64,000 bases of DNA from Atkinsonella hypoxylon (GCA_000729835.1 JFHB01000057.1:94969-158968); one strand, 5' to 3'. Numbered from the stretch's first letter, positions 11,548 through 24,063 are shown. The notes: a model not told the origin generated them from the sequence alone. Translations and numbers: made by a program.

Positions 11548-14500
11548 TTTTGTTTCGAACAAAGTGCACTCAGGAGGTAAAGAGTAGATGGAGGATAATA
11601 TGGAAGTATAGGAGAACTCTTCAAGTCGAAACCACTTGTCAGAATAGCACGGAGTTGATGCGAAGGATGCAAAATGGCCTGAATAGCCAAGGCAGACGTT
11701 CGGCGATTTACAAAATGTGACGTTTGGTCGTCAGAAGCGCTTGGTAGCAGGAATTAATATGTTGATGAACCCGAGGCGCAGGCCGTGATGACGACAACCC
11801 CGATTGCACAATGTTTCCGAATAACACCTGGCGAAATAGGAAATAGTGACCGAACGCGCATTTATTCGGTGGTTCAGGAAATAATGAAAGGGTGTTGATG
11901 TCAATCAGTAGTAAGAGTAAGACGAAAACGTGGTTTCAAATGAAAGAATTGGAGCGACGAAGAACCACGAGACTCGACGTTGTTCTAGATTCGACGCACA
12001 TTCGTGTGCCGACGGACAAGGCCGGCTGTCGAGTCTTGTTTCCTTTCAGACTAGCAACGAGACTGAAAAGAACAAATGCGGCAACGTTAACAAGAATATA
12101 ACAACTGCAGCCCCAACCCAAATTCAAGTGGGATTCAGTCTCCCACCCACCATGCACGGGGACGGAAAGGGTTTTGACAAGCCATTGCCATGGCGAACCA
12201 CCGTATGGCGGTCTGTCCAAGTGGAACGAAGTCTCCGCCGGCGAGCAGCGAGAATGACAGGGGGGTTTCGGTTTGTGCTTCCATGAAAAACCACGCGGTC
12301 AAATTGAGTTGTCAAGGTCAATACACTGCGGCAGTGTGCACGCGCATAAAGCCCAAAATGCCATGTTTCAAGCATGGTACCGGGAAGGGAAATTATTTAT
12401 TGCAGTGAAAAGCACGACTCCTTGTGAACCGCGGAACGGCTGCTGCTATTGTTGTACAGCATACAACGCTATTGTGCCTCTCCGGGGCTGAAGGTACAAA
12501 TTGTGGCTTGAAGTCTTGCCGTCGTATTGACCACACATCGTGGGCTCGCATTGACCCTGAGCTATGTGGGCTGGCGGCCGAGGACTTAGCAGCAACGGAC
12601 GGCGGAGCTGGTTCCATCGACAGTTCCATCGACAGTTCGAACCATCGTCAATTCCCATCGACAATTCCATCGACCAAGCTCCATCAACGGACTAGGGAGT
12701 AACTTCCCTCTGAGCGAGCGAGCTGGCTTGCTTCCTCAGGTCAAGTCAGGTCAGGTCCCCCTCTAAAACCTCAAGTCGTGTACAAACTCGAGATGGACGT
12801 GGTCCTGCATGTAGAATCGCAACCATTGGGCCGTCCCCTCGAATCAACTCTCCTTCTTGGTCGCTGCTAGCTTGACTGATGACAATGCCTCGGCTCGGAA
12901 ATTGGACCCATCGAATCGGGTGAATGATGGGGATGCTTGGATGATGATGTTAGCAGGCTGCCATCCAGATAAGGAATGAATTGATGTGAGGTGATGGGGT
13001 CAGTTGCGCCTCCGAGGCCCTCGGACCTGGGCTCGCACATGATGCAAAAGCAATCTGGTTGCATCCAGGTAGGTACATAGTAGGGAAAGTGCGACTAGAT
13101 TAAAACATCAGGTAGCCAGCGCTTCTGCCACGTCATGCCCAAGGAATCAGTGCTTTCCAAAAATTATCCACATGAAACCCAGTCTTCGAAGTCGCCGTTA
13201 TGTTTTCTACATGTCCCGGCAAAATTTCGAACGAGACGCTTCATACTCTGATCCCAAAATCTGATATTGTTAATGTCGAAATGATTGATCACTTTGCCAC
13301 TGTCTGGTATCGTGCGCACATTAGTTCAAGTTCAGATTGGAGAGATCACTGCGAACTGAATTGGTCCAGCTCCTCCTCATCCATGTAGTGCTCCATATCG
13401 ATGATGACTATGGTTCACCCTTGGCCTCTCTCCCTCTCTATCCCTACATGTACCTTCTTCATCCCCTATCCGCAATTGCTAGAATAAGGGCGTCAACTCA
13501 AGTGTCCCCGGTCCCCCAGAAACGCCCTCCCCTTGTAAGTCTGAATCAGCTGAGTTTCTAGACTAACCTAACCCAGGATTAAAGCTTTTTTCCGTTGCAG
13601 ATGTCCTCCAAAGGCATTGGGCGCGCTTAGCCATCCCAAGCCCAGCTCCTTCGTACGGTTGAGACCTAAAGTAATCATGACAGCAGGCCATTCCTTTCCC
13701 CTCAAAGGCCGAGCATCGCTTCTGAACTCGTCACTGCTTACAGGGCTGCTTCCGATGAATATCTATATCCTTCTGCCAGTCACATCAAGGTGCGCTATTT
13801 GTTCGAAGCTGAGGTGATTACAGCTTCGAGTGCAATACTCCTGATTTCATTATTGGTGATTCAGTCTATCCCGAAAGGACAACATGGTCAGAGATGCCCG
13901 TATTGAAGCGGTGCAGATAGGGCTTCGAAGATTGTAGCTTCAGTCCCGCCTCATGCTTCATTTATGATGCTGCCAGCTTCATTCGACTCAATTGTGACTA
14001 TCCAATTCTGCTTTTGATCGATAAGCATATTCGGAGCCTACAGAACCACGCGTGTATCCCCCTCTTGCACATCATACCCATAATTCGATCTCGTTTTCCT
14101 GACCGCTCCAAATTTACACATCAGCCCTTTGGAGGCCCTGATAATGCTTCAGGGTCCTGCAGCCAATGTCTAAAGAACTAAGAATTATTCGTGAATTCTC
14201 TTTAGAAGTTACGAGAATGCTCTGGCATCAATAGATAGGAGAAGATCTGAAACTAGTTATACGTGAGCTCAGACCCTGTTGGCCTTGAATTTGAATCTCG
14301 AATATTTTCAGCTGGTAAGTCCACTCGTGCTCTTAAATTCAGACTTCACCTGATTTCGGAACTGCTTCAGCAGCTCATGGAATGTACAGTGACGGATAAT
14401 TTGGGTAACAGGCCTTAATTATGTATTCGCAGAAAAGCTCACGGGTGAATTAGGCAGCGTTCGTGGCTCGGACTTGGATTGAGTAAGTGCAAACTGGCGA

Positions 14501-15556
14501 TCTTCGAAACGAACGTCTATACCGCATTCAGCTTTGTTTCCTTTTTTTTTGTGCTGCCTATGACGGTGATGAGTTCTCAGCGTTTGTTAAGCTCAAAAGA
14601 TCATCGTGATTGCATGACTTCTTAGATTCTTCAGAACAATAGTTCGTATAGAGTTAATTAGGTTACAGCTTCTGTCTTGTGCGCCGCATTTGGGCACATC
14701 CCAACAGGAATATCGACATATTTGATGATGGACATGCAGGCAACCAAAATGTCAGCGTCGGGAAGCACTCTGCTGCCTTCGTTTTGAATATCCGCGTTGC
14801 ATGCGAGATGGACGAGTCAACATTGTTCGGCAATAGCCTATACGGACAGCGTCTTCAATCCGATAACTTGGCATTATGAAGGTGGTCAAACGCAGGATCT
14901 GACAACAGGGGATAGATTGGTGGTGCTTCGCATTTAGTGATCTAAAGTACTTATTTAGGTGCTTGGCCACATTAATGTACCGTGCACAAAGGTGGCTTTG
15001 CGCGGAAATCATAAGCGAATGTAGACAGATAAGATAAAGGGTCTAAACTATTCGGCCCTCTGAATGGCTGCATGTAGCACTTGTGTTTTCTGACCTGCGA
15101 AATCCGTGGTTTTGACGTGGAATGCTACTCGCTTGCATGCTCCACGTGACGGCGCGTCGCTTGGCCAGAGCATCAGTCAGGCCGAACGCCACATTTGTTA
15201 ATCTGTCCAGTAGCTTCGTATGGGGTACTGGTCGATCAATCGATGCCACGAAGCTTAATGTGAACGGAATCACTCACTTTGAATGGGCAATCGATTCGGC
15301 CGCTACCGCAGACTCGGGGTTGCTATCCCTGCGCGATCCTTGGTTACTCAATGACAAAAAGCACTTTGAGTGGATCAATTATAACTCTCATCCCACATAG
15401 CGGCGCTTCGTTGAGCGTCCTTGTCCAGGCTCGAAGAATCGCCAGATCCGCCAGATTCGCCGCACCCTGTGTCGTTTTTGCGGCCGTCGAGAATCACAAG
15501 CGTTCGACCATCACGCTGTCTAGCCGAAGATATTGTGCCCTGTCAGAAAACTCGCG
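11548..15556. other. Gene-poor 4-kb spacer
   Basis: I checked both strands for spliced or unspliced frames with family-like sequence and found none. The segment 13,850-15,000 is AT-richer. A degenerate tandem repeat near 12.6 kb is listed separately. A lineage-specific gene or a non-coding RNA could be missed here. Confidence 0.45.
12611..12690 (+). repeat. Degenerate short tandem repeat (TTCCATCGACA-like)
   Basis: Five to six imperfect copies of an 11-12 bp unit of the form TTCCATCGACAG or CAATTCCATCGACC follow one another. Divergence between copies suggests an old array. Confidence 0.7.
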
Positions 15557-17238
15557 ATGCCCACATCGCCGGCCGAGACGGCAGTTCCGCCATCAGCAGA
15601 GGCCACACCCAAAGAACCCCCTCCCGAGAAGCCAAGCGACACGCGCCGCAGAACATATGTGATTCTCTCTTTCTGGTTCATAGTCTTGATCCTGGGTCTA
15701 CCTATATGGTGGAAGACAACATCCATATATCGAGCAGATCTGCCGCTGGAGAGGATGTTACGATGGGCCAATGGCAAGGTAAGCAAGAACGAGCTGTTGA
15801 TTCATCACGACAATGCGAACAACAGCCAATCATGGTCTCAACGTCACAGGCATGCCGTCCTACATTTCCGTTACAAATATCCGTTCGAGCCGACGCCATA
15901 GCCGATCAGGAAGCTCAACAACTTATTCGCCTCACGCAACATGCTCTGGATGATCTCAACGATTTCCCTGGTCATCATCTACGTCTCAAATTTGACCAGA
16001 AGGGCAGCAAGAAAGCCGGCGACTTGAAGGACTACGATACCGACTCAACACTCACTATCAATCTTACACCAGGTGAAACCAACTCCGCCTCATTAAGTCC
16101 TCAGTTGCCCGTTCTCGATATGACTTATGCCCCGAACTCGATCCCGTCTCTCAATTCTGCGTCGTCTGCCTTGGCCACTTTTATAGCCAACGAGCTACAA
16201 TCTACCTTCTCTGAAGAACAATCGATCATTTCCTACCTGCTCTCGACATCGTCAATGTCCTCCACTGCAAGGCAACAAGGCTTAACTGCAGAGACAGCAG
16301 AAGCACTATTGAAACGAACAACGAGGTCGCTGCGTTATGCGCCGACATACCACTTGAGCTTTTCTTTGTTCACGGACGGCGCCATCCCAAACACGTGGGA
16401 CATCGACGCCGCCATCAGCGAATATATGAAACCAATGCTGGATGTGCTCGGGCCTATCCATAACTTCACCATTGACACACAGGTCCAATTATTTGCGACG
16501 CCCGGTGTACAATCTCAGATCCTGAGCAAGGAACACTTGGCCTCGTTCGTCAACGCTGCAGAGTGGCCGCTATCGCCTTCCATTGGCGGAGCGCCAACGA
16601 TCAACTTCATCATCTTTGTGGGAAATCAAACCATTAGTTCTGATGAGGCACAAGGTGAGAACTCACAGTCATGGATGATACCGCAATGGGGCTCTGTGTA
16701 TCTCTTGCACATGCCCTCTAACGAGAGTCGCGTTCCCATCGGGTCCCTGAAGCAACCACTGCTCACGTTCGGTGGCCATCTCCTCACTCTTCTTGGTACA
16801 CCACAAACAGGGTCTCTCCCCTTGCGTTTGTCCACTCTTGCCCGGATACGCACAACAGATTTGCTCCTTCGAGCTGCGTCCTCCCTCGGCTCGCTGGCCC
16901 GTTTATCTCCCAGTCTACCGTCGATTTCCATTCCGCGTAGCGTTGCAGATGGGGTGTCAAGCTCGCTGCAGCATCTGGAGCAGGCATGCGCCAACCTCGG
17001 CGGACCAGAAGGTTTGTTGCATGCACGAATTGCCGAGGAGGAGGCAGAAAGAGCTTTCTTCGAAAAGAGTATGGTTGGCCAGCTCTACTTCCCCGATGAG
17101 CATAAAATTGCGGTGTACCTGCCGTTACTTGGGCCCACGGGAGTACCATTGGTGCTGGGCTTGATAAACGAGTTGAGGAATTGGATCAAAAGGCGCAAGC
17201 AGAAAGCTCAGGAGGCTAAAGAAAAGAAGAGCACGTAG
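15557..17238 (+). CDS. GPI17: GPI transamidase complex subunit PIG-S / Gpi17
   Basis: Two exons (15557-15778, 15850-17238) give 536 residues. The 71-nt intron has a GTAAGC donor and CACAG acceptor, and joins WANGK to ACRPTFPLQISVRAD. Residues about 33-52 form a transmembrane helix (YVILSFWFIVLILGLPIWW) followed by KTTSIYRADLPLERM, a hallmark of PIG-S N termini. The lumenal middle contains LTQHALDDLNDF and ends with a second transmembrane segment at about 494-516 (VPLVLGLINEL) and a Lys/Arg-rich cytosolic tail. The two-span topology with a large lumenal domain is that of PIG-S. The protein is a non-catalytic subunit of the ER complex that attaches GPI anchors to proteins. A longer frame open upstream of the ATG lacks the N-terminal helix and is not used. 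Confidence 0.92.
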
Positions 17239-17564
17239 ACTCATTTAAAACTGTAATAATAATGAATAGGTGTAATATCTTTAAGCGGGGGTTTGCAGCA
17301 GTCCTGTTGAGCTATTTCATGAGCCACACACCAGTCGTGGCTGTCGGGCGTCCAGGTCCAACGTCACAGCCTTAATTTTTAATTTTTTAATTTTTTTTTC
17401 TTGAAGTCTTGCCACTTCAAAACGAGTCTACCCATCACCACATCCGCGTCCCTCATCGTCGATCGGCTGTGCATCACCCTACAAGGGAGCTGCGCACTCT
17501 TTACGAGCTGTGCTCTTGAGAATTGCTGCATGCCACCATGATGTGAACCTGTCTTAGTGAAACC
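17239..17564. other. Short spacer between tandem genes
   Basis: It contains an AT-rich TTTTTAATTTTTTAATTTTT stretch near 17,375-17,400, likely 3' untranslated region of the PIG-S gene and promoter of the next gene. Confidence 0.5.
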
Positions 17565-18974
17565 ATGCTACCCGAGCCAGCCCTGAGCTTCACGATACCC
17601 AGTCTGCACGACGGAGCGAACCTGGAGTGTCGCATCTACCACCCTGCGTCCTTGGCTGCGACAAACACCAATGCACCACCATGGAAGAAGCACGCTGCGA
17701 TAGTTGCGCATCCTTACGCACCCATGGGCGGTTGTTACGATGACCATGTACTGGAGAGCATTGCCGCGAAACTTTTGAGAGCTGGGTATCTTGTTGGGAC
17801 GTTCAATTTCAGGTGTGTTAGGAATAGACCAAGCATGACCTAGTATTTTCTGACGGCGAATGCTTGTAGAGGCGCAGGGCATTCAGCTGGTCGGACATCA
17901 TGGACAGCCAAACCAGAGCGAGACGACTATGCGAGCGTTGTGGGATTCATTGCTCATTATGCACATTTTCTCGACCCTTTTGCGCCAAGCGCACAGGCGT
18001 CGAGCTCTTTACAGCCATCTGGTGACGCGGCAATAGATTCAACCGCCAATGTTGAAGATGCAGAACAGGAATTGTCCGTCTCGGCAGCAACTGAACCACT
18101 AGTCCTGATAATGGGAGGTTACTCCTACGGCGCAATGGTTACTACACAACTACCTCCCATAGAGGACCTTCTCACAATATTCACTTCACCAGATGTTGAA
18201 ACTGACGCTGCACAAATACGTCTTCGAGCTCAACACCTAGCAGAGCAGCAAAATATCATACTGGGAAGCATGCGAGCTGCCATGTTACAAGCTCGGGATC
18301 CACACAGTCCCATGAAGCCTTCAAGCGGAGTGCGAATGGGAGGCGATGAGGGAGATCGCTCACCTCGAAAGAGCCATGATAGCCATGGCAGAAGAAGTTT
18401 TTCTTTTGATGCGGAAGATAGGATTCGAAGAGGGGTGCATGATTTCATGGCGAAGAGGAAGGTTGGGCATATGCATCGCTTGCCCCGGAGCCTGCGCCGA
18501 TCAACAACTGCGTCTGAGGTCCATAATATTCGACATTCGGCAGAGCAACCCGGGTCTGTAGCATCACCCGCGAGAAGGATTGAAAAGTTTGAGCAAGGCG
18601 CGGAGCTGGAAAAGCTTCCGGTTATTGAAAACTTCCAATCTCCTCGGCCGGCATATGTTCTTGTTTCTCCCTTGCAGGGACTGATCGCGCACCTGGCTAC
18701 CATGTCTCTCTTCTCAAGACACAAGACGTGCAATGAACCCGCTGAGAAGAAACTGGTGGATAATCCAACACTTGCTGTTTTTGGGGACGATGATGTTTTC
18801 GTGCCGGTAGGGAAATTGCGGACGTGGGTGAAGAAGCTTTCTTTGCCCGATGGATCTCGGTTCAGAAGTTATGAAATACCGCGGGCTGGGCACTTTTGGA
18901 CGGAAGAAGAAGTTTTGTACGTGATGAATGAACAGATTGGCGCGTTTGCGGAGAGTCTGATTCATGACTGGTAA
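17565..18974 (+). CDS. Alpha/beta-hydrolase-fold protein
   Basis: Two exons (17565-17812, 17870-18974) give 450 residues. The 57-nt intron (GTGTGT..TTGTAG) splits an Arg codon and reconstitutes FNFRGAGHSAGRTSW, a conserved loop of dienelactone-hydrolase-like and bacterial YfhR-like hydrolases. AAIVAHPYAPMGG is the first strand and oxyanion region. The nucleophile elbow GYSYGA (GxSxG) is near residue 166. A late Asp lies in VFGDDDVFVP at about 386, and the catalytic His in RAGHFW at about 422. A long insert (about 185-330), rich in Ser and Arg with heptad-like stretches, replaces the usual cap. The triad looks complete, so hydrolase activity is likely. The substrate cannot be read from the sequence. 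Confidence 0.8.
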
Positions 18975-20139
18975 TGATTATGTCTGACGTCTTTGTTGTA
19001 CTCGCATACAAAGGGTCGAACTATGGGATACACAGTGGTCCAGGACCTGTTTGAGCGTCTGAGACGCTTTTTAGCGGAGATGAAGGATACTCATGTGATG
19101 GTCTTGGTGTGATGGCCGAGATGACTGTTTGTCGTCAAGAAGTGAGATTGCCACGACAAGCCACCCCGTACATGCGACATGGCGGTGTGATACTCGACAT
19201 CGTACAGCGCTCCGAGACGATGGATGAAAGAGCTGCAGATTGGATGAACGAACCGCCTCTTTGGTCGTGTGTATGCAGCGCACCTTGTACTTACTTCAGC
19301 CGATGCAGGCAAAACGTGGCTTTTGGACTGAATCCGATGACAGGGCCTTCACGTTCACTTGCACCTCCTTGGCAGGACGTCCGCAATACTAGTTAGTATG
19401 TTGTATGCAACAGCACATGATACATATTCCCTTCAAACAGACCACTCGCAACTAGAATGAAGTCATGGATATCTCACTTTAGCTCCCTTGTCACGTCACA
19501 CAGCACCTTTCCGCAGGTAGCACTGAGCATCTCTGCCCAGGGCACCAACCCAGAACCGGACAATACTGCACCCCACTTTTCTAGATTGTCACCAATATCA
19601 AGGATCTCCTCCTTGAATCGAACCCTGCCTGATGTTGTTTGCCGCTCGGCGTCCGCACTCTTTCGCCCGCGGATCCCGACCTCTACGCCCGGCCCCGCAC
19701 TTGTGCGTCCAAGGAATTTGGCACGATGCTCATGCTTGTTTCTGGGAAGCTGTGACGTGCAGGGTTCGCGGCATCAGATTCACGCCCGTCCTGTAGAAAG
19801 CTGGTCTGGTGCTACCCTCCATGTGCGCTTATTTCGATGTAGCGCAGATTGTGCTTAACGCGGTGACGGCATCCAAGGTCGTCCTCATCCCGAAATACCC
19901 TAGCCCCGCAGCTCCGGACGGTTTGTGCCAAATCAGAACTGTGGAACGTCAAGATAGCCATTGTCGGGGTTATCTATATCTACATCTAGTATTTTATTTC
20001 ATTTCTCAGTTTTCCCACCCGTGAGTGTCTCGTTTTATCTCGTTCTTGTTTCGTCTTCGTCTTTGCTCTTGACAGTCGGCGAAACATACATCTACTCCCG
20101 CTGCCATCCCAGGATTATCGTATAAAGCAACAGAACACG
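18975..20139. other. Spacer and probable ALDH promoter
   Basis: A 133-codon open frame at 19,457-19,858 has no family features and an unusual Arg/Ser/Pro composition, so I do not call it a gene. The final 150 bp are CT-rich, typical of a fungal promoter and 5' leader. Confidence 0.45.
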
Positions 20140-21726
20140 ATGGCCCAAACGGTCCAGCTCAAAGCCCCTAACGGCGTGGAATTCACCCTCGAGACAGGCC
20201 TTTTCATCAACAACGAATTCGTCAAGTCGACCTCGTCTCAGAGAATCACCAGCATCAGCCCCAGGCACGTTATTTCCCCTAACCCGCAGTTTCCCACTCC
20301 CGCAGGAAGTGAAGAAGAAAAAAATGCTAACAGGTGCTGCAGCACCGGCGAGGAAATCTGCTCCGTAGAAGCAGCATCTTCGTCAGACATCGACAGGGCC
20401 GTCGCGGCCGCCAGAGCGGCTTTCAAGGACCCTTCATGGCAGGACATCACGGGCGGTGCGCGCGGAGCACTCATGCACAAGCTTGCGGACCTGATTGCGC
20501 AGCATCAGAAGGTCCTCGCCACCATTGAAACATGGGACAACGGGAAGCCATTCAGTGTGTCGTTCGGCGAGGACCTAGAGGAGGTCATGGCGTGTCTGCG
20601 CTACTACGCCGGGTGGGCGGACAAGATCCACGGCCAGACCATCCCGACGACCACTGCCAAATTCGCGTACACGCTCAAACAGCCCGTCGGGGTGTGCGCC
20701 CAGATCATCCCCTGGAATTACCCGCTTGCCATGGCCGCATGGAAGTTGGGCCCCGCGCTGGCGACCGGGAACACGGTTGTCCTGAAGCCTGCGGAGCAGA
20801 CGCCGCTCTCGATCTTGTATGTCGCGGACCTGGTTCGCCAGGCCGGCTTTCCGCCGGGCGTGGTGAACATTGTGAATGGGTACGGTCGCGAGGCTGGCGC
20901 CGCGCTGGCTGCGCACGCTGGTATCAACAAGATTGCGTTTACGGGCTCGACGCTGACGGGACGGGAGATTATGAAGACGGCGTCTATTCATATGAAGAAT
21001 ATTACCCTTGAGACGGGCGGCAAGTCGCCGCTGCTGGTGTTTGGGGATGCTGATATCGAGCAGGCTGCCAAGTGGGCTTGTGTCGGCATCATGAGCAACC
21101 AGGGGCAGGTCTGCACCGCTACATCCCGATTGCTGGTTGCAAAATCCGTTGTCGACGAGTTCGTCCAGGCATTCCTGGACGTCGTCAAGACCGACGTCAA
21201 GACCGGTGACCCCTTCGCAGAGGGGACGACCCATGGTCCCCAGGTCTCACGAGCACAGTACGACAAGATTCTGAGCTACGTCGAATCCGCAAAGAGTCAG
21301 GGCGCCAAGCTCGAGACCGGGGGCTCGCCCGCCCAGATGCCTACCAGTCACGGAAAGGGCTTCTTCATCGAGCCGACCGTCTTCTCCAACGTGTCCAAGG
21401 ACATGCACGTCTTCCGCGAGGAAGTCTTCGGTCCCCTTGTGACCATTACGCCTTTTGAAGAGGAGAGTGATGCTGTGGAACTGGCGAATGACTCCATCTA
21501 CGGCCTTGCTGCTGCCGTGTTCACGCAGAATATTGAGCGTGCCCACAGAGTAGCTGCTGCGCTTGAGGCCGGCATGGTCTGGGTCAACTCGTCTAATGAC
21601 TCTGAGGTTCAGGTGCCCTTTGGAGGGGTCAAGCAGAGTGGTATTGGGCGCGAGCTGGGGGAGGCGGGTTTGGCGGCTTATACTGAGACAAAGGCGGTGC
21701 ACGTCAATCTCGGTGCGAAGTTGTAG
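20140..21726 (+). CDS. NAD(P)-dependent aldehyde dehydrogenase (ALDH1/2 family)
   Basis: Read with one 78-nt intron (20265-20342), the protein is 502 residues, the normal length. Without splicing, 26 extra residues fall inside the conserved ISP-STGEEICSV motif. The donor is GC (AG|GCACGT) and the acceptor is TGCAG after a perfect TGCTAAC branch site. FTGSTLTGREIM is the NAD-binding loop. ETGGKSPLLVF carries the general-base Glu near 264, and NQGQVCTATSRLLV the catalytic Cys near 300. VPFGGVKQSGIGRELGE is the C-terminal family signature. It oxidises aldehydes to acids, probably in the cytosol, since no targeting peptide is visible. It sits next to an amine permease and close to a copper amine oxidase that generates aldehydes. 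Exact substrate (acetaldehyde, aminoaldehyde or betaine aldehyde) is not resolved. Confidence 0.93.
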   Translation: MAQTVQLKAPNGVEFTLETGLFINNEFVKSTSSQRITSISPRHVISPNPQFPTPAGSEEEKNANRCCSTGEEICSVEAASSSDIDRAVAAARAAFKDPSWQDITGGARGALMHKLADLIAQHQKVLATIETWDNGKPFSVSFGEDLEEVMACLRYYAGWADKIHGQTIPTTTAKFAYTLKQPVGVCAQIIPWNYPLAMAAWKLGPALATGNTVVLKPAEQTPLSILYVADLVRQAGFPPGVVNIVNGYGREAGAALAAHAGINKIAFTGSTLTGREIMKTASIHMKNITLETGGKSPLLVFGDADIEQAAKWACVGIMSNQGQVCTATSRLLVAKSVVDEFVQAFLDVVKTDVKTGDPFAEGTTHGPQVSRAQYDKILSYVESAKSQGAKLETGGSPAQMPTSHGKGFFIEPTVFSNVSKDMHVFREEVFGPLVTITPFEEESDAVELANDSIYGLAAAVFTQNIERAHRVAAALEAGMVWVNSSNDSEVQVPFGGVKQSGIGRELGEAGLAAYTETKAVHVNLGAKL

Positions 21727-22255
21727 TTGCACGACGTGAATGCTGTCTATTTGCTTCAAGTGGACGTGGAATCGCGAAAGCATGGCTGTGCTGTGGATTC
21801 CTATTGAAGCATGTGCAAAATTAAGTCTAGTATGTATGATTGAATGGAGCGAATTATCAATCGTGACCATGGAATCTGCCCATAATCAGCATGATGCCAG
21901 TGGTATCTATCCGCAACACCGCTTCCTACTTCCCTTGGGTTAACAGACGCGAAAAATCTCTTTTAGACGCTTTGATATATTCTTTGTGTGAAGAAAAGTC
22001 TTACTTCTAGACGCTACCAACCTATGTATATTACTTCAAAGACGGCGGAAGTGGATTCCCTTATGAGCGGACGCTATATTTGTCCACGAGCTACATATAT
22101 ACGTAAACTCCATTCTTCGCCTTAAAAATACAATCGTGAAAACTAAAATCGACCCTCATCCCATGCAATCCGGTTGTTTGAAAGAATTCATATCATTTTA
22201 ATCGAAATGCATGAGTCAACCAAAGCCGCTTTATACCCAAGACTTCACACCAGCC
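21727..22255. other. Convergent 3' region of ALDH and permease
   Basis: AT-rich, with no coding features. It should hold the two facing 3' untranslated regions. Confidence 0.55.
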
Positions 22256-23953
22256 TTAAATGCCAGGTGAACGACTGCTCTGGCCTACAGCTATGTCCAG
22301 ACTATCCACCTGGCTCGTGTACGCCTTTGGATTGCTGGTCAGCGTTGAAAGGCGGGGATTGCCATCCTGACTTGACTCGCAGTTCTGGGCATACAGAATG
22401 TGCTCCGCCATTTCCCCTGTTTGCATGTAGGTTCGGTGTCCCTGAACAACCCAGAAACCAAGGGACAAGACAAGCATGACCCCGAAAACAGCAATGGCAA
22501 AGTTCATTTCGCTCGCATCAGGATTTGGAGCGCTTGGGAAGAAGAAAAAGACAGTGGTAATGGAGCAGTAGATGACGGAAACCCAGTTGACAACGGGACC
22601 AAGGCGGCCGAGCCTGAACTCTGCTCCGCTAGGGAGCCTTTCCCTGCCCACCGCCATGAGCACGGCAATGGGAAATGCATATGACAAGGTGAGAGCAATG
22701 GTGCTCACGCTGAGAATTGCCTCGAGCACGGTGTCGGCAAACAAGTAGAGCACGCCTACAACGCATATTATGAAACATTGTAGCCAAAGAGCACGCCCGG
22801 GCACCTTCCAAGTTTCGTCCACTTTCGAGAACCAAATGCCAAAAGGAAATCCACCATCGCGAGCGAAACTCCATGTCAGTCTCGAAGATGATGTGAGCGC
22901 ACTGGAACCCTGGCCGAGGCCGTTGAAGATGAAGAGTGCTACCATCACGGCGCCGCCAACTAATCCGACAGTCGACTGCAGAAGTTCGATGAATGGGTTT
23001 CCCGACGCCGGTTCCAGAACCTTATCGATGCTCTGAATGCAGAAGAGACATACCACCATGAAGATGAAGCCGGAAAAGGCGCCAGTGAGAACGGCGAGGT
23101 ACATGGTTCTTGGTGCATTGCGGCGTGGCGCTGGTATCTCTTCCACCATGTGGATGACAGAGTCAAAGGCTGTAAGGCCGTAAGCGCTCTGCACAAGTCC
23201 AAGGAACCAAACAACGCCGTCTCCCCATCCTGTTCTGTTGATCCACTGCCCGAATACGAAGGAGGCTGGTTGAAAAGAGAGATTGCTGTTCGTTCCGACG
23301 CAAATAAGGAGTACGAGCGAGAAGACGACGAAAAGACCACCAAAGGTAACGCCGACGAAGTTGTTGAACATGGGAAGTATCCAGTCTTTACGACAGGCAC
23401 TGTAGTTGACGAGGGTGAAGAAGATGGTTATTGATATATAGACAATAAGTTGTAGCCATCCCTTGTTGGCGCCGTCCCAGTTTGGATCGAACATGAGCTT
23501 CATGGACAGAAGAAACTGCGTCATGAAGGCATTTTGAGACGCGGCCAGAGTCCACCATCCAAACGTGTTTATCCACGCACATATGTAGGATACAAATCGG
23601 CCGGTTGGTGTGCTCCAGAGGAAAGAGATCCAGTAAGCTTGGCCGAGAGCTGTGGGCATACTACTGACAAGTTCGCCCAGAGAAATGGCAACACAAGTAT
23701 TACAAGCTGTAACGAGCACAAGACCCCAGAGGATGCCAACAGGGCCGCCATTTCTCAGGCCAGTGGCCAAGTCTTGAGCCATAGTAGACCATGTTCCCAG
23801 CACGCAAAACGCCAGCCCAAGCATGCTCCATAGGCTGAATTTGCGTGAAAGGGTCTGGACATGACCCAAGGCAGCAAGATCTTGTGCATCGCGAGCTGCT
23901 TGGTCGTTCAAGTTGTTGGTAGGTTTTATATACAGCTGGCTCGTTTGATCCAT
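22256..23953 (-). CDS. APC-family amine/amino-acid permease (choline/GABA permease-like)
   Basis: A single exon of 565 residues starts at ATG 23953; the frame is open a few codons upstream but without another ATG. About 12 hydrophobic segments are visible, preceded by the family's N-terminal LAALGHVQTLSRKFSLWSML. Later hallmarks include NGGPVGILWG, ISLGELVSSMPTALGQAYW and AFDSVIHMVEEIPAPRRNAP, typical of the fungal Uga4/Hnm1 branch (GABA, choline and related amine uptake) at the plasma membrane. The cytosolic tail is Ser-rich. It faces ALDH tail-to-tail and is divergent from the copper amine oxidase, so an imported primary amine or GABA-like compound is a reasonable guess. Substrate cannot be read from sequence alone. 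Several HGATAR sites lie upstream. Confidence 0.87.
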   Translation of the reverse strand: MDQTSQLYIKPTNNLNDQAARDAQDLAALGHVQTLSRKFSLWSMLGLAFCVLGTWSTMAQDLATGLRNGGPVGILWGLVLVTACNTCVAISLGELVSSMPTALGQAYWISFLWSTPTGRFVSYICAWINTFGWWTLAASQNAFMTQFLLSMKLMFDPNWDGANKGWLQLIVYISITIFFTLVNYSACRKDWILPMFNNFVGVTFGGLFVVFSLVLLICVGTNSNLSFQPASFVFGQWINRTGWGDGVVWFLGLVQSAYGLTAFDSVIHMVEEIPAPRRNAPRTMYLAVLTGAFSGFIFMVVCLFCIQSIDKVLEPASGNPFIELLQSTVGLVGGAVMVALFIFNGLGQGSSALTSSSRLTWSFARDGGFPFGIWFSKVDETWKVPGRALWLQCFIICVVGVLYLFADTVLEAILSVSTIALTLSYAFPIAVLMAVGRERLPSGAEFRLGRLGPVVNWVSVIYCSITTVFFFFPSAPNPDASEMNFAIAVFGVMLVLSLGFWVVQGHRTYMQTGEMAEHILYAQNCESSQDGNPRLSTLTSNPKAYTSQVDSLDIAVGQSSRSPGI

Positions 23954-24063
23954 GCTGCTTACCACGTAAGGTCCGCTGTCATTCTTGAGTGACGTTGTTC
24001 TATCGAACTGTCAGGGTAAGAATGATGAGATGGTGACGGATCAGCAGATGACTGAAGAGCAAA

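Noticed and set aside
19457..19858. 133-codon open frame upstream of ALDH
   Set aside because: Composition is random-looking (Ser/Arg/Pro), with no conserved-looking segment.
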